DNA from: Clostridiales bacterium
GTDB lineage: Bacteria; Bacillota_A; Clostridia; Christensenellales; Aristaeellaceae
Direction of reading: 5' to 3'
Length of the DNA stretch: 13,339 nt
Assembly (NCBI GenBank): GCA_024684665.1
Contig: JAIKWN010000064.1
Location: forward strand, 1-13,339
Shown here: piece by piece, positions 1 to 6,651 of the stretch
Numbering within the stretch: position 1 is the stretch's first letter
Layout: the number at the start of each line of letters is the position of its first letter
Program-made: the position numbers and the translations under genes
Notes under the pieces: generated by a model
Database searches by the model: none
Told to the model about the DNA's origin: nothing
The model's input: only the letters and a program-made list of their open reading frames with translations

Positions 1-1
1 G

Positions 2-55
2 ACGGCGCAGTCCTTATCGATTCTGCCGCGCCGCGGGAAAGGAATTTCTCTGTGA
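2..55 (+). CDS. C-terminal tail of an upstream gene (partial, unidentified)
   Basis: Frame 2 is open from the window edge to a TGA at 53-55 that overlaps the GTG start of the next gene (GTGA, 4 bp). This leaves 17 residues ending in ...RRGKGISL. The 4-bp overlap matches the junction style of the following genes, so this is probably the end of the preceding gene in the same envelope operon. The ending loosely recalls the C-terminus of bacterial sugar transferases (a ...R-x-GIS-type tail), but 17 residues are too few to name it. Frame 1 is also open here, so a longer first glycosyltransferase cannot be fully excluded. Confidence 0.35.
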   Translation, partial: TAQSLSILPRRGKGISL

Positions 56-990
56 TAAGCGTGATCGTCGTCGGAAAAAACGAAGGTGTACGACTGTCTG
101 CCTGCTTAGAAAGCGTGAATACCGCGCTGCGCTCCCTACACCATGAAGTGCTTTATGTCGACTCCCGCAGCGGAGATGACAGCATTTCGCGCGCCCTTTC
201 GGCAGGAGCAAGGGTTTTTCGCCTTGAAGAAACGGACACAACGCCCGGTCTCGGACGCCGGGTAGGCGCCGCGCTGGCAAAAGGGGAATGGCTTTTGTTC
301 CTCGACGGGGACATGCGTCTCTGTCCCGGTTATATGCAGAAGGCCCTGCTCACTGCCGACAGTTTCAGCGCAGATGGGATAACCGGCATTCGCACCGATG
401 AATTTGTAAAGAATGGTGCCATCGTCGCGAAAAAAGAAAATGTATTCGGCTGTGAGGCTGTCCGGACCTGTCCCGCATTCGGCGGTGCGATCCTTCTGTC
501 TAAGCGCATGCTCGATGCTGTCGGCTCTTGGTCTGCGGATACGGTTTCCTGCGAGGAAGCGGAGCTGCATGCCCGTCTTCTTTTCTATAACGCGAAAATC
601 CTCGAAATCCCGGAGCCATTCATTATCCATACAGACACCGTACGGGAAGAGCGGAGCCCCTGGAGGATTTTGTTTTCTCGCCGCCGGCTCGGAGAGGGGC
701 AAGCCCTTCGCTGTGCCATGCGGATGAAAAAGACCTCTGCCTATCTTTCCTTTGAGCGGATCAAATTCCTTTTCTGGCTGCTAGACGTTGCTTCGGTTCT
801 TTCCCTCCTGTATCTGCGTCTTCCGGGGCTGCTGCCCGCCACTTTTTCCCAGTGCCTGCAGCTCGGCTTTTTTGCCTCCCGCCGCAGCCTGCGCTCTTTC
901 ATCTCGCAGAAGCTCTTCTTCTTCGCAATGCCGACCGGTTTTTTCCTTTTCTGCCGTCGCAGCGAGGGATATGAGGAGGTGACAGGATGA
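52..990 (+). CDS. Family 2 glycosyltransferase, membrane-associated
   Basis: Predicted inverting GT-A glycosyltransferase of 312 residues that transfers a nucleotide-activated sugar onto a lipid-linked or surface glycan precursor at the inner face of the membrane. Residues 2-12 form the first beta strand and nucleotide-binding start (SVIVVGKNEG). D37 in YVDSRSGD and the D85-G-D87 metal-binding motif in LFLDGD follow, and CEEAEL (167-172) matches the acidic ED region holding the usual catalytic base. Hydrophobic stretches at about 237-260 and 285-302 suggest C-terminal membrane anchoring. The GTG start at 52 is chosen because AAAGGA lies 8 nt upstream and the GT2 fold begins immediately. The stop overlaps the ATG of the next gene (ATGA), implying translational coupling. 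The acceptor and sugar cannot be told from sequence. The family call is firm; the role in exopolysaccharide or another envelope glycan is inferred from the neighbours. Confidence 0.88.
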   Translation: MISVIVVGKNEGVRLSACLESVNTALRSLHHEVLYVDSRSGDDSISRALSAGARVFRLEETDTTPGLGRRVGAALAKGEWLLFLDGDMRLCPGYMQKALLTADSFSADGITGIRTDEFVKNGAIVAKKENVFGCEAVRTCPAFGGAILLSKRMLDAVGSWSADTVSCEEAELHARLLFYNAKILEIPEPFIIHTDTVREERSPWRILFSRRRLGEGQALRCAMRMKKTSAYLSFERIKFLFWLLDVASVLSLLYLRLPGLLPATFSQCLQLGFFASRRSLRSFISQKLFFFAMPTGFFLFCRRSEGYEEVTG

Positions 991-1994
991 TGATGCGGGT
1001 CTCTTTTATCGTCGTCGCCCTGAACGCAGAGCGCTGCCTGCCCGCACTTCTTTCCGATCTTTCCGCGCAGACTTATCCCCGCGGACAGCTGGAGGCGATC
1101 CTCGTGGACAGCGCCTCCCAAGACGGGACGCTCGGTGTCATGGAAGAATACCGGAAAGCCGCGCCTTTTCACGTACAGGTACTGAGAAATCCACGCGGAT
1201 GGCTTGCCTGCGGAAACAACATCGCCCTGCGGGCAGCGACCGGGGACGTCGTCGTCCGCGTGGACGCCCACGCCCGTATTCCCGCGGATTTCCTTGAGAA
1301 GAACGTGGAAGCGCTGGAGCGCGGAGAAGATATCGTCGGTGGTAGTGTGCTAAGCGGCCCACCTGAAAATGCCTGGGGCGCCGTCATGCGGGCCCTAGAT
1401 GAATCCCGCTTCTGCGGCGGCGCCGCCCCTTTCCGCAACGCGGGGGAAGCCCGCTATGTGGACACCTTGGCTTACGCCATGTACCGCAGATCCGTTTTTG
1501 ACCGGGTCGGCTTCTACGACGAGCGCCTGCGCCGAACGGAAGACAACGAAATGCACTACCGGATGCGCAAATCGGGCTTCCGCTTCCGCTTCTGCCCGGA
1601 AATCACGTCCACCCACGCAGCGCGGGATACGCTGCGGGGACACATCCGCCAGAAATGGGGCAACGGTTTCTGGATCGGGAAGACGTTAAAAATTGAGCCG
1701 CGCTGCTTCGCCCCGCGGCACTTGATGCCTGCCCTATTTGTGTTCGCACTGTTCTTCAGCCTGCTGCTGCTTTCCTTCTCCCGCCTGCCGTTTCTGCTGC
1801 TCGCGGCTCTGTACAGCGTCTTCGACGTTGGCTTTGCAGTTTCGGCAGCCCTGCGCGCGCGGGAGAACCGCCTTATTACGTTCCTTCTTCTCCCTTTCCT
1901 GTTCCCCCTGCTACATATCGTCTACGGCGCGGGGACGATCTGTGGCCTTCTCTCCCCCGTGCATCCCACCGAGACGGAGGATTCCCATGGATAA
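987..1994 (+). CDS. ExoA-like family 2 glycosyltransferase
   Basis: A second GT-A glycosyltransferase, 335 residues, resembling the ExoA-type enzymes of extracellular polysaccharide assembly. Visible motifs are VSFIVVALNAE at the N-terminus, VDSASQDGT (40-48), RVDAH (91-95, in the DxD position, with H as typical of ExoA-like proteins), TEDNE (184-188, catalytic-base region) and QKWGNGFW (222-229). Three hydrophobic segments lie at about 245-265, 266-288 and 297-320, so the enzyme is probably anchored in the membrane. The start falls in a run of three ATG codons (987, 990, 993) behind GAGGAGGTGAC; the first overlaps the upstream stop as ATGA. The stop lies inside the next gene (8 bp overlap). 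Adjacent glycosyltransferases with coupled translation suggest consecutive sugar additions in one pathway. The specific sugar is unknown. Confidence 0.9.
   Translation: MMMRVSFIVVALNAERCLPALLSDLSAQTYPRGQLEAILVDSASQDGTLGVMEEYRKAAPFHVQVLRNPRGWLACGNNIALRAATGDVVVRVDAHARIPADFLEKNVEALERGEDIVGGSVLSGPPENAWGAVMRALDESRFCGGAAPFRNAGEARYVDTLAYAMYRRSVFDRVGFYDERLRRTEDNEMHYRMRKSGFRFRFCPEITSTHAARDTLRGHIRQKWGNGFWIGKTLKIEPRCFAPRHLMPALFVFALFFSLLLLSFSRLPFLLLAALYSVFDVGFAVSAALRARENRLITFLLLPFLFPLLHIVYGAGTICGLLSPVHPTETEDSHG
1976..1980 (+). promoter_or_regulatory. Ribosome binding site that fixes the YdcF-like start
   Basis: GGAGG sits 6 nt before ATG 1987. It selects this start over the much longer in-frame opening that runs back to 1738 inside the glycosyltransferase gene. 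Confidence 0.75.
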
Positions 1995-2676
1995 AGAATG
2001 GATTCGCCCCCTTGCGGGCTTCATTTTCGTTCAGCATGAACCTGTGCCCGCAGATGTGATCTTTATCGCCGGTAACGCACATGCAGAGCCCTCCGAACGG
2101 GCCGCAGCTCTCTTTTCCGCCGGCTTCGCGCCCTATATCCTGCCTTCCGGCCGGTATTCGGTCAAAACCGGCTATTTCCCGGGTCAACGTTCCGGAAAGC
2201 GCCGTTATCCGGGAGAATTCATGACGGAATGGGAGTTCATGCGGACAGTTCTGATTGCGAACGGGGTACCGGAAAGCGCAATTCTCCAGGAGGATCGGGC
2301 TACCTTCACCTGGCAGAACGCAATCGCGAGCCGCGCCGTCCTAGAAGCATCCGGACTGTGCATCCGCCGTGCCATCCTCTGCTGCATGCCCGTGCACGCC
2401 AGGCGTTCTCTCCTTTACTATTCCTCCGTCTTCCCGGAGGCGGAATTCTTTGTCTGCCCGGCGGAAGACTGCGAAATCACTCAGGAAAACTGGGCGGAGA
2501 GCGCCGAAGGAATTGACGCGGTTCTCTCGGAAGTCGAGCGTTGCGGCGCGCAGTTCCACGAAATCGCAAAACAAAAGCTCCTGCATCCTGCATCCTTCCC
2601 TTCTCCTCTAGAACGGAACTTTGCGCCAGCGGGAGTATTGGACAGAGAAGCCGAAGCCAAACGCAAGTCCGGATAA
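1987..2676 (+). CDS. YdcF/SanA-like DUF218 family protein
   Basis: A 229-residue protein of the DUF218 (YdcF/ElyC/SanA) family, whose members are implicated in envelope and peptidoglycan or polysaccharide biology but mostly lack a defined reaction. Family signatures are PADVIFIAGN (21-30, equivalent to the usual ADxIVVLGG strand), ESAILQEDRATFTWQNA (96-112, equivalent to the E-xxS-xxT-xEN motif) and MPVHARRS (134-141, equivalent to the conserved H-xRR motif). No signal peptide or clear transmembrane helix precedes the domain, unlike SanA and ElyC, so this version looks cytoplasmic. The last 30 or so residues are charged and low in complexity. The ATG at 1987 has a good SD and overlaps the preceding glycosyltransferase by 8 bp, so it belongs to that operon. 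Function remains open; a role in the glycan pathway is inferred only from context. Confidence 0.82.
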   Translation: MDKEWIRPLAGFIFVQHEPVPADVIFIAGNAHAEPSERAAALFSAGFAPYILPSGRYSVKTGYFPGQRSGKRRYPGEFMTEWEFMRTVLIANGVPESAILQEDRATFTWQNAIASRAVLEASGLCIRRAILCCMPVHARRSLLYYSSVFPEAEFFVCPAEDCEITQENWAESAEGIDAVLSEVERCGAQFHEIAKQKLLHPASFPSPLERNFAPAGVLDREAEAKRKSG

Positions 2677-2716
2677 GCGCTGAGATTTCCAGGCCGGAAG
2701 CCATTGCAAAACATAA

Positions 2717-2743
2717 AGAGGCCGCACCGGAAGGCGCGGCTTT
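2717..2743. terminator. Hairpin terminator between convergent genes
   Basis: GCCGC (2721-2725) pairs with GCGGC (2736-2740), extended by CC/GG around a GGAA loop with one A/C mismatch. A CTTT run follows on the plus strand and CCTCTTTATGTTTT on the minus strand. It lies between two convergent stop codons (2676 and 2769), so it may serve both. The U-tracts are short, hence moderate confidence. Confidence 0.55.
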
Positions 2744-2768
2744 GCGTATGGTACCGAGAAGCGCGGAC

Positions 2769-3674
2769 TTATTCATGCAGCGTCGTGGGATATATGCCGG
2801 AATCGTGCAAGGCTTTTAGATCCGCCTGCACGGTGGGCTTGTCCTCTTTGTAGGTGACACCGAACCAGACCGCGTCCGTATGTAGCATGGAGACAGTGAG
2901 CCTGCCTGTATGCATGAGGGTGTCGACCGCGGAGGGCAGCAGGCATTCTGCCTTGACGTCCGCCGGGGTCAGCCCTTTCAGGAAGTTTTCAAAGTATTTT
3001 CGGAACTCGCCGAAGATCCAGGGGGTGAAACCCCAGAAATTCATGGAAACGGGCGCAACGGGATCAAGAAGAACGCCCGGTTCGCCTTCCGCGATATCGC
3101 GGATCTCGCCGTTCTCGCAGAGCTTGATCTTGAAGGTTTCCACCACTTCCGTCAGCTTTCCATCCTTTTCCTTACAAACGCCGCGTGTGACCGTACCGTT
3201 CTTGGAAACCGTGTTGCGCAACTGATAGCCCACGATAGCTGCTTCCCCTTCGGGTGCGAGGGTCTGAAGCCTCTCGTATATGGTGGAATACGCAGAAACG
3301 CCGTAATAGTCGTCCGCATTGATCACGGCAAAGGGCTGATGAATAACCTCCGAGGCGCAGAGCACGGCATGCACCGTGCCGAAGGGCTTGACTCGCTCCT
3401 CCGGAATTTTATAAAAAGAAGGAACACTTGAAAAATCCTGGTACGCATAATCGACGCGTACCTTCTTCGCCACGCGGTCGCCGCAAATCTCTGCAACCCG
3501 GTCCCGCATGCCCGGCTTGATGACAAACACAATATGGTCAAAGCCTGCGCGGATCGCGTCAAAGATGGAATACTCCATCAGGATCTCATTGTTCGGCCCA
3601 AGGCCGTCCACCTGTTTGTCTCCGCCGTAGCGGGAACCCATGCCCGCCGCCATGATGAGAAGCGTCGCTCCCAT
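2769..3674 (-). CDS. Sugar-phosphate nucleotidyltransferase family protein
   Basis: A 301-residue NTP_transferase-fold protein (GalU/RmlA superfamily) that would form an NDP-sugar and pyrophosphate from an NTP and a sugar 1-phosphate. The nucleotide-binding loop AAGMGSRYGGDKQ (9-21) is a variant of the usual GxGTRxxPxTK. GTVHAVLCA (99-107) and NADDYYG (119-125, D121/D122 as metal and phosphate ligands) follow. The C-terminal WFGVTYKEDKP (270-280) is recurrent in this clostridial-type subfamily as I know it. There is no left-handed beta-helix acyltransferase domain. ATG 3674 is chosen because AGGAGG lies 8 nt upstream; the frame continues open to 3782, but that stretch contains the promoter. 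The gene is transcribed alone, opposite to both neighbouring operons, and ends convergently with the glycan operon. It could supply activated sugar to the adjacent glycosyltransferases, but its substrate is not evident and an alternative sugar or alditol phosphate is possible. Confidence 0.85.
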   Translation of the reverse strand: MGATLLIMAAGMGSRYGGDKQVDGLGPNNEILMEYSIFDAIRAGFDHIVFVIKPGMRDRVAEICGDRVAKKVRVDYAYQDFSSVPSFYKIPEERVKPFGTVHAVLCASEVIHQPFAVINADDYYGVSAYSTIYERLQTLAPEGEAAIVGYQLRNTVSKNGTVTRGVCKEKDGKLTEVVETFKIKLCENGEIRDIAEGEPGVLLDPVAPVSMNFWGFTPWIFGEFRKYFENFLKGLTPADVKAECLLPSAVDTLMHTGRLTVSMLHTDAVWFGVTYKEDKPTVQADLKALHDSGIYPTTLHE

Positions 3675-3682
3675 TTCCGTTT

Positions 3683-3688
3683 CCTCCT
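3683..3688 (-). promoter_or_regulatory. Shine-Dalgarno site fixing the nucleotidyltransferase start
   Basis: On the minus strand AGGAGG lies 8 nt before ATG 3674. It rules out the longer in-frame reading, which would begin upstream of the promoter. Confidence 0.85.
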
Positions 3689-3717
3689 GTCCGTTGATGA
3701 ATCGTCGGTTTTCCCAT

Positions 3718-3746
3718 ATTATATCCTGCTTTCCTCCCCCGTTCAA
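3718..3746 (-). promoter_or_regulatory. Promoter of the nucleotidyltransferase gene
   Basis: Read on the minus strand, TTGAAC (3746-3741) and a perfect TATAAT (3723-3718) are separated by exactly 17 bp. The -10 box sits 43 bp before the start codon, giving a short leader. This is a near-consensus sigma-A/sigma-70 promoter. Confidence 0.85.
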
Positions 3747-3760
3747 CCGTTTGCGGAGAA

Positions 3761-3778
3761 TTGCATGCAAATTTGCAT
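3761..3778. promoter_or_regulatory. Overlapping palindromes, candidate operator
   Basis: Two perfect palindromes overlap: TTGCATGCAA (3761-3770) and ATGCAAATTTGCAT (3765-3778). They lie just upstream of the -35 box of the minus-strand promoter and about 120 bp upstream of the plus-strand promoter at 3898. The position fits an activator or repressor site. The regulator is not identified. Confidence 0.45.
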
Positions 3779-3894
3779 TCATCTTACCAACCTGCTAGAA
3801 TAAAGCAATCATTTCTTTTCCCGCCCCGGACAACGGAGAAAAAACAGAATCTGGAAACGATTCGGTCGTAAAGATACCTTTTCTGCAAAAAAAG

Positions 3895-3903
3895 TGGTAT
3901 ACT
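3895..3903 (+). promoter_or_regulatory. Extended -10 promoter for the kinase-lipase-phosphatase operon
   Basis: TGGTATACT gives a TG-extended -10 (TATACT at 3898-3903). No good -35 is seen 16-18 bp upstream (nearest is TACCTT at 3875-3880), consistent with reliance on the extended -10. The start codon follows 52 bp later, and a small GCCGG/CCGGC hairpin (3914-3929) lies in the leader. Confidence 0.55.
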
Positions 3904-3955
3904 TGTCTCAGGGGCCGGCTGTGTCCGGCGATCAGGAAAACAGGAGGAAAAAGCC

Positions 3956-4579
3956 ATGAGTAAGCCTCTCATCATTACCATCGGCCGCGAGTACGGCAGC
4001 GGCGGACATGAAATCGGCGAAAAAGTCGCTTCCCGCCTGGGGATCCCCTGCTATGACAAGAAGCTTATCCAGATGGCGGCGGAAAAGAGCGGCCTCTCCG
4101 ACGAATTTATCGAGCAGCACGAGCAGCGCAGCAACAACGCTTTCTTTGCCTCCCTGGCTGCCTCAGCCAGCTATTCCACCGGGTTCTTTTCCCCGCAGCA
4201 TCTTCCCCTGTCGGAGTCCATTTTCATCGCGGAGGCACAGACCATCCGGGAAATTGCGGATCGGGAAAGCGCCGTCATCGTGGGCCGCTGCGCCGACTAT
4301 GTGCTCGCCGGGCGGGAGAACACCATCAACCTGTTCATTTTCGCCCCGGAAGGGGATCGCGTGAAACGCATCATGCGCCTCTATCAGCTGAGCGAGGCAG
4401 ACGCCATGAAGCGCATTGCCACCTCCGACAAGGAGCGCGGCAACCACTACTTCCGCTATACCGATCACAAATGGGGCCGGGCACAGAATTACGATCTCTC
4501 CATCAACTCCTCTCTCATGGGGATTGACAAGACCGTGGAAATGATCGTCGACCTCGCCGGAATTGAGGAACGCGCTTGA
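3956..4579 (+). CDS. Cytidylate kinase-like family protein
   Basis: A 207-residue P-loop kinase of the cytidylate-kinase-like family (Pfam Cytidylate_kin2 type), distinct from canonical Cmk. The N-terminal IITIGREYGSGGHEIG (6-21) carries the variant P-loop, in which GSGG replaces the usual GxxGxGKS. SAVIVGRCADYVL (105-117) is the second hallmark block, and DKERGNHYFRY (158-168) looks like the lid region with its arginine. YDLSINSS (179-186) is the conserved C-terminal strand. It presumably phosphorylates a nucleoside monophosphate in the cytoplasm, but the true substrate of this family is uncertain. ATG 3956 has AGGAGG 9 nt upstream. The stop overlaps the TTG start of the lipase gene, so the two are translationally coupled. 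As first gene of an operon with a lipase and a PAP2 phosphatase, a link to CTP-dependent lipid metabolism is conceivable but unproven. Confidence 0.85.
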   Translation: MSKPLIITIGREYGSGGHEIGEKVASRLGIPCYDKKLIQMAAEKSGLSDEFIEQHEQRSNNAFFASLAASASYSTGFFSPQHLPLSESIFIAEAQTIREIADRESAVIVGRCADYVLAGRENTINLFIFAPEGDRVKRIMRLYQLSEADAMKRIATSDKERGNHYFRYTDHKWGRAQNYDLSINSSLMGIDKTVEMIVDLAGIEERA

Positions 4580-5910
4580 GCCTTTCGACTCCCCTCCCAC
4601 TGCCCTACGGCGAACGGGAAACTGCCCTGGTTCTCGGGGGCGGCGGCGCCAAAGGGAGCTATGAAATCGGCGTCTTCGACGCGCTTTCCCTGCTTGGGAT
4701 CCGAGCTGGTTTCGTTTGTGGGACGTCCGTCGGCGCGCTAAACGCGGCGCTCTACGCTCAGGGCGCCTTTGAAGAAGCGGCAGCGCTCTGGGCGCGGTTG
4801 CAGCTTTCCGACATCGTCGCAGAAGAAATGCTCTCCCAAGCGGAGCGGCTGGAAACAGTCATGACCCGCCCGGACAAACTGCTGGATTCCATTGCGAAAT
4901 ACGGAAAGCAGAAAGGCCTTGACATTTCCCCCCTTCGGAGCCTGATCAAACGGTACGCACCGGAATCCCGGCTCAGGGCTTCGCACATCGAATTCGGGCT
5001 TGCCGTCACCCGCGTCAGCAATCTCTCCCTCGTCGACAAAACTCTCCCTGAAATGGCGAAGGGAAGCCTTACTGACTGGCTTCTGGCCAGTTCCGCCTGC
5101 TTTCCTGCCTTTCCCCTGCAGGAGATCGACGGGGAACTTTATGCGGACGGCGGCTTCTGCGACAACATCCCGGTTTGTATGGCCTTACGCCGTGGTGCCC
5201 GCCATGTGATCGCTGTGGACATCGGCAAGCACAGAACGCATACCCGTTATGACAAAAGACCGGACGTGACTTACATCCGCGCCTCCCGGCCCCTCGGCAA
5301 ATTTCTGGAGTTCGATCCGGACCGGGCCGCTTTCAACCGGGGTATCGGCCGGAACGATACCCTGCGCGCCTTCCGCGCGCTCGCGGGATACGCCTTCGCC
5401 TTCGATCCCCGGGATGCCGCCGCCAGTGAGCCGTCTGCCCGGGATTTCGTAGAAACCCTCTCCCGGCTGGAATCGGCGCTGACCCCCGCGCGCGCCGTCC
5501 GGCTGAACGCTTCGGAGGCTTCTCCTCTTTTCCATCCCCTGGAAGAGGGGATGACCGGCGGAGATCATGGGCCGATCGGCTACTGGCTGCGCGCCTGCGA
5601 GTTTGCCTGCGAACTTGCCGGGCTGTCTCCCCTTCCAATCTATACGATGGAATCGCTACGCGCGGCACTGATCCAGGCGCTTCCTCTGGGGGAAGCGCGT
5701 CTGCTTTCCACGCGGATCCCGGAATCTGCCGCCATGCTCTTCGCAAAGCCGAAGCTGAGCCGCAGGCTTGCGGTGGCCACGCTGGCCTTCCAGATCGGGA
5801 AAAGCGGGCCGGATGCCCCGCTGCTGCTCCGCACCGCCGAATCCGCCCCCAGGGAATTCCTGACGGCCCTGCTGCTTCACCTTCTTCTGACGGGCGCAAT
5901 GGCCGTGTAA
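4576..5910 (+). CDS. Patatin-like phospholipase family protein
   Basis: A 444-residue patatin-fold serine hydrolase that probably cleaves acyl chains from membrane lipids. The oxyanion-hole motif GGGGAKGSYE (21-30), the nucleophile elbow GTSVG with S51 (49-53) and the DGG motif with D191 (191-193) complete the Ser-Asp dyad, so the enzyme looks active. No signal peptide or transmembrane helix is visible; it is likely cytoplasmic, as in RssA/YchK-type proteins. The patatin domain takes about residues 15-215. Residues 250-444 form a mostly helical tail that I do not recognise. The start is TTG at 4576: TTGA overlaps the previous stop, TGAGGA lies just upstream, and no later ATG precedes the oxyanion motif. 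The next gene follows within 20 bp. A patatin effector of CBASS (CapV) is unlikely because no nucleotide cyclase lies nearby. Confidence 0.88.
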   Translation: MSLSTPLPLPYGERETALVLGGGGAKGSYEIGVFDALSLLGIRAGFVCGTSVGALNAALYAQGAFEEAAALWARLQLSDIVAEEMLSQAERLETVMTRPDKLLDSIAKYGKQKGLDISPLRSLIKRYAPESRLRASHIEFGLAVTRVSNLSLVDKTLPEMAKGSLTDWLLASSACFPAFPLQEIDGELYADGGFCDNIPVCMALRRGARHVIAVDIGKHRTHTRYDKRPDVTYIRASRPLGKFLEFDPDRAAFNRGIGRNDTLRAFRALAGYAFAFDPRDAAASEPSARDFVETLSRLESALTPARAVRLNASEASPLFHPLEEGMTGGDHGPIGYWLRACEFACELAGLSPLPIYTMESLRAALIQALPLGEARLLSTRIPESAAMLFAKPKLSRRLAVATLAFQIGKSGPDAPLLLRTAESAPREFLTALLLHLLLTGAMAV

Positions 5911-5927
5911 ACACAATGGGAGGCCAC

Positions 5928-6437
5928 ATGAGCCGGGACCACTATGCCCGCATGACAGACGTCCTGCGGAAATCACTTTCGCATATGCCCCTCGGGGAGG
6001 GGCTTCTTTTTGTACCCACTCTGCTTATCGCGCTTATTTATATCCTTAGTCTGCTTTTCCTTTTTATGACTCAGGACCCCCGGCTTTTCCGGTTCATCCT
6101 TGTCCCCGCCGTCTGCTTCCTAGCCGCGACGGTTTTAAGGCGGCTCATCGGGAAGGAGCGTCCTTACGATCGATACGGCCTCCCGCCTGTCGGAAAGTAC
6201 ATCCCGGGAAAGAAGAGGAGCCTCCCCTCCCGGCACGCAGCCAGCGCCGCAGCCATCGCCATCGCCGTGGTTTACGTCTTCCCTATGCCCGCCGTCGTCT
6301 GCTTCATGGGTGTGCTTTGTCTGCTCGTATGCGCGCTGCGCGTCTTCTCCGGTTACCACGACATATCCGACGTGCTTGCGGCTTTGTTCTTGTCAGGCCT
6401 TCTTTCCTTCGCAGGATACTCCGGTATTCTGATATAA
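5928..6437 (+). CDS. PAP2-family membrane phosphatase
   Basis: A 169-residue integral membrane phosphatase of the PAP2 superfamily, the group that dephosphorylates phosphatidic acid, undecaprenyl pyrophosphate or similar lipid phosphates. The three signature blocks are present: R71-x6-R78-P79 (with R for the usual lysine), PSRH (100-103, for PSGH) and R138-x5-H144-x3-D148, giving the H/H/D catalytic set. About five hydrophobic segments can be seen (about 25-47, 54-70, 103-120, 120-137 and 146-168). ATG 5928 is preferred because GGGAGG ends 4 nt before it; ATG 5916, which would add four residues, has no SD. It is the last gene of the operon and is followed by a terminator. Substrate is unknown: recycling of the polyprenyl carrier for the neighbouring glycan genes and phosphatidate turnover with the lipase are both plausible. 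Confidence 0.85.
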   Translation: MSRDHYARMTDVLRKSLSHMPLGEGLLFVPTLLIALIYILSLLFLFMTQDPRLFRFILVPAVCFLAATVLRRLIGKERPYDRYGLPPVGKYIPGKKRSLPSRHAASAAAIAIAVVYVFPMPAVVCFMGVLCLLVCALRVFSGYHDISDVLAALFLSGLLSFAGYSGILI

Positions 6438-6491
6438 CAACCCAGCGATGAAAACCTTGACATCTCGTTTCTTCTGCCCGAGGGAAGCATG

Positions 6492-6514
6492 CCGTCTCCG
6501 TCGGAGGCGGTTTT
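6492..6514 (+). terminator. Intrinsic terminator after the PAP2 gene
   Basis: CCGTCTCC (6492-6499) pairs with GGAGGCGG (6503-6510) over 8 bp with one G-U pair and a 3-nt loop, followed directly by TTTT and a further T-rich stretch. It closes the 3956-6437 operon before the importer promoter. Confidence 0.75.
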
Positions 6515-6520
6515 AGGCTT

Positions 6521-6575
6521 TAAATATTCCGCATAAATATTCTTCTTTTTTGAATTTACGTGTATAAAATTTCAT
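6521..6575 (+). promoter_or_regulatory. AT-rich repeat region upstream of the importer promoter
   Basis: TAAATATTC occurs twice (6521-6529 and 6534-6542), followed by an imperfect inverted repeat with TGAATTT at 6551-6557 and AAATTTCA at 6567-6574. The tract ends just before the -35 box at 6583. It could be an UP element or a regulator site; the half-sites loosely resemble ArgR-type boxes (TGAAT/ATTCA), which would suit an amino-acid importer. This is inference. Confidence 0.35.
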
Positions 6576-6582
6576 TTTTGGC

Positions 6583-6611
6583 TTGACAGCTTGCCCTGAG
6601 CATGCTATGAT
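6583..6611 (+). promoter_or_regulatory. Strong promoter of the amino-acid importer operon
   Basis: A perfect -35 TTGACA (6583-6588), a 17-bp spacer and -10 TATGAT (6606-6611) with a TG extension at 6603-6604. The leader to the start codon is about 33 nt. This is one of the best promoters in the window. Confidence 0.9.
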
Positions 6612-6636
6612 ACGCGGCGTTCACAAAACGATCTGC

Positions 6637-6643
6637 GAGGAGG
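6637..6643 (+). promoter_or_regulatory. Shine-Dalgarno site fixing the SBP start
   Basis: GAGGAGG lies 8 nt before ATG 6652. A longer in-frame reading from TTG 6583 would start inside the -35 hexamer itself and is therefore excluded. Confidence 0.9.
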
Positions 6644-6651
6644 ATTTCAAA

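Noticed and set aside
1738..1986. N-terminal extension of the YdcF-like gene back to 1738
   Set aside because: It overlaps the coding end of the glycosyltransferase, and a good SD sits 6 nt before ATG 1987.
3675..3782. N-terminal extension of the nucleotidyltransferase to 3782
   Set aside because: This stretch contains the consensus promoter and the SD; the conserved fold begins at residue 3 of the shorter protein.
2769..4579. Nucleotidyltransferase, kinase and patatin as a CBASS-like defence system
   Set aside because: The nucleotidyltransferase is a sugar-nucleotide (GalU/RmlA) type, not a CD-NTase, and is on the opposite strand with its own promoter. No cyclase, E1/E2 or JAB protein is present.
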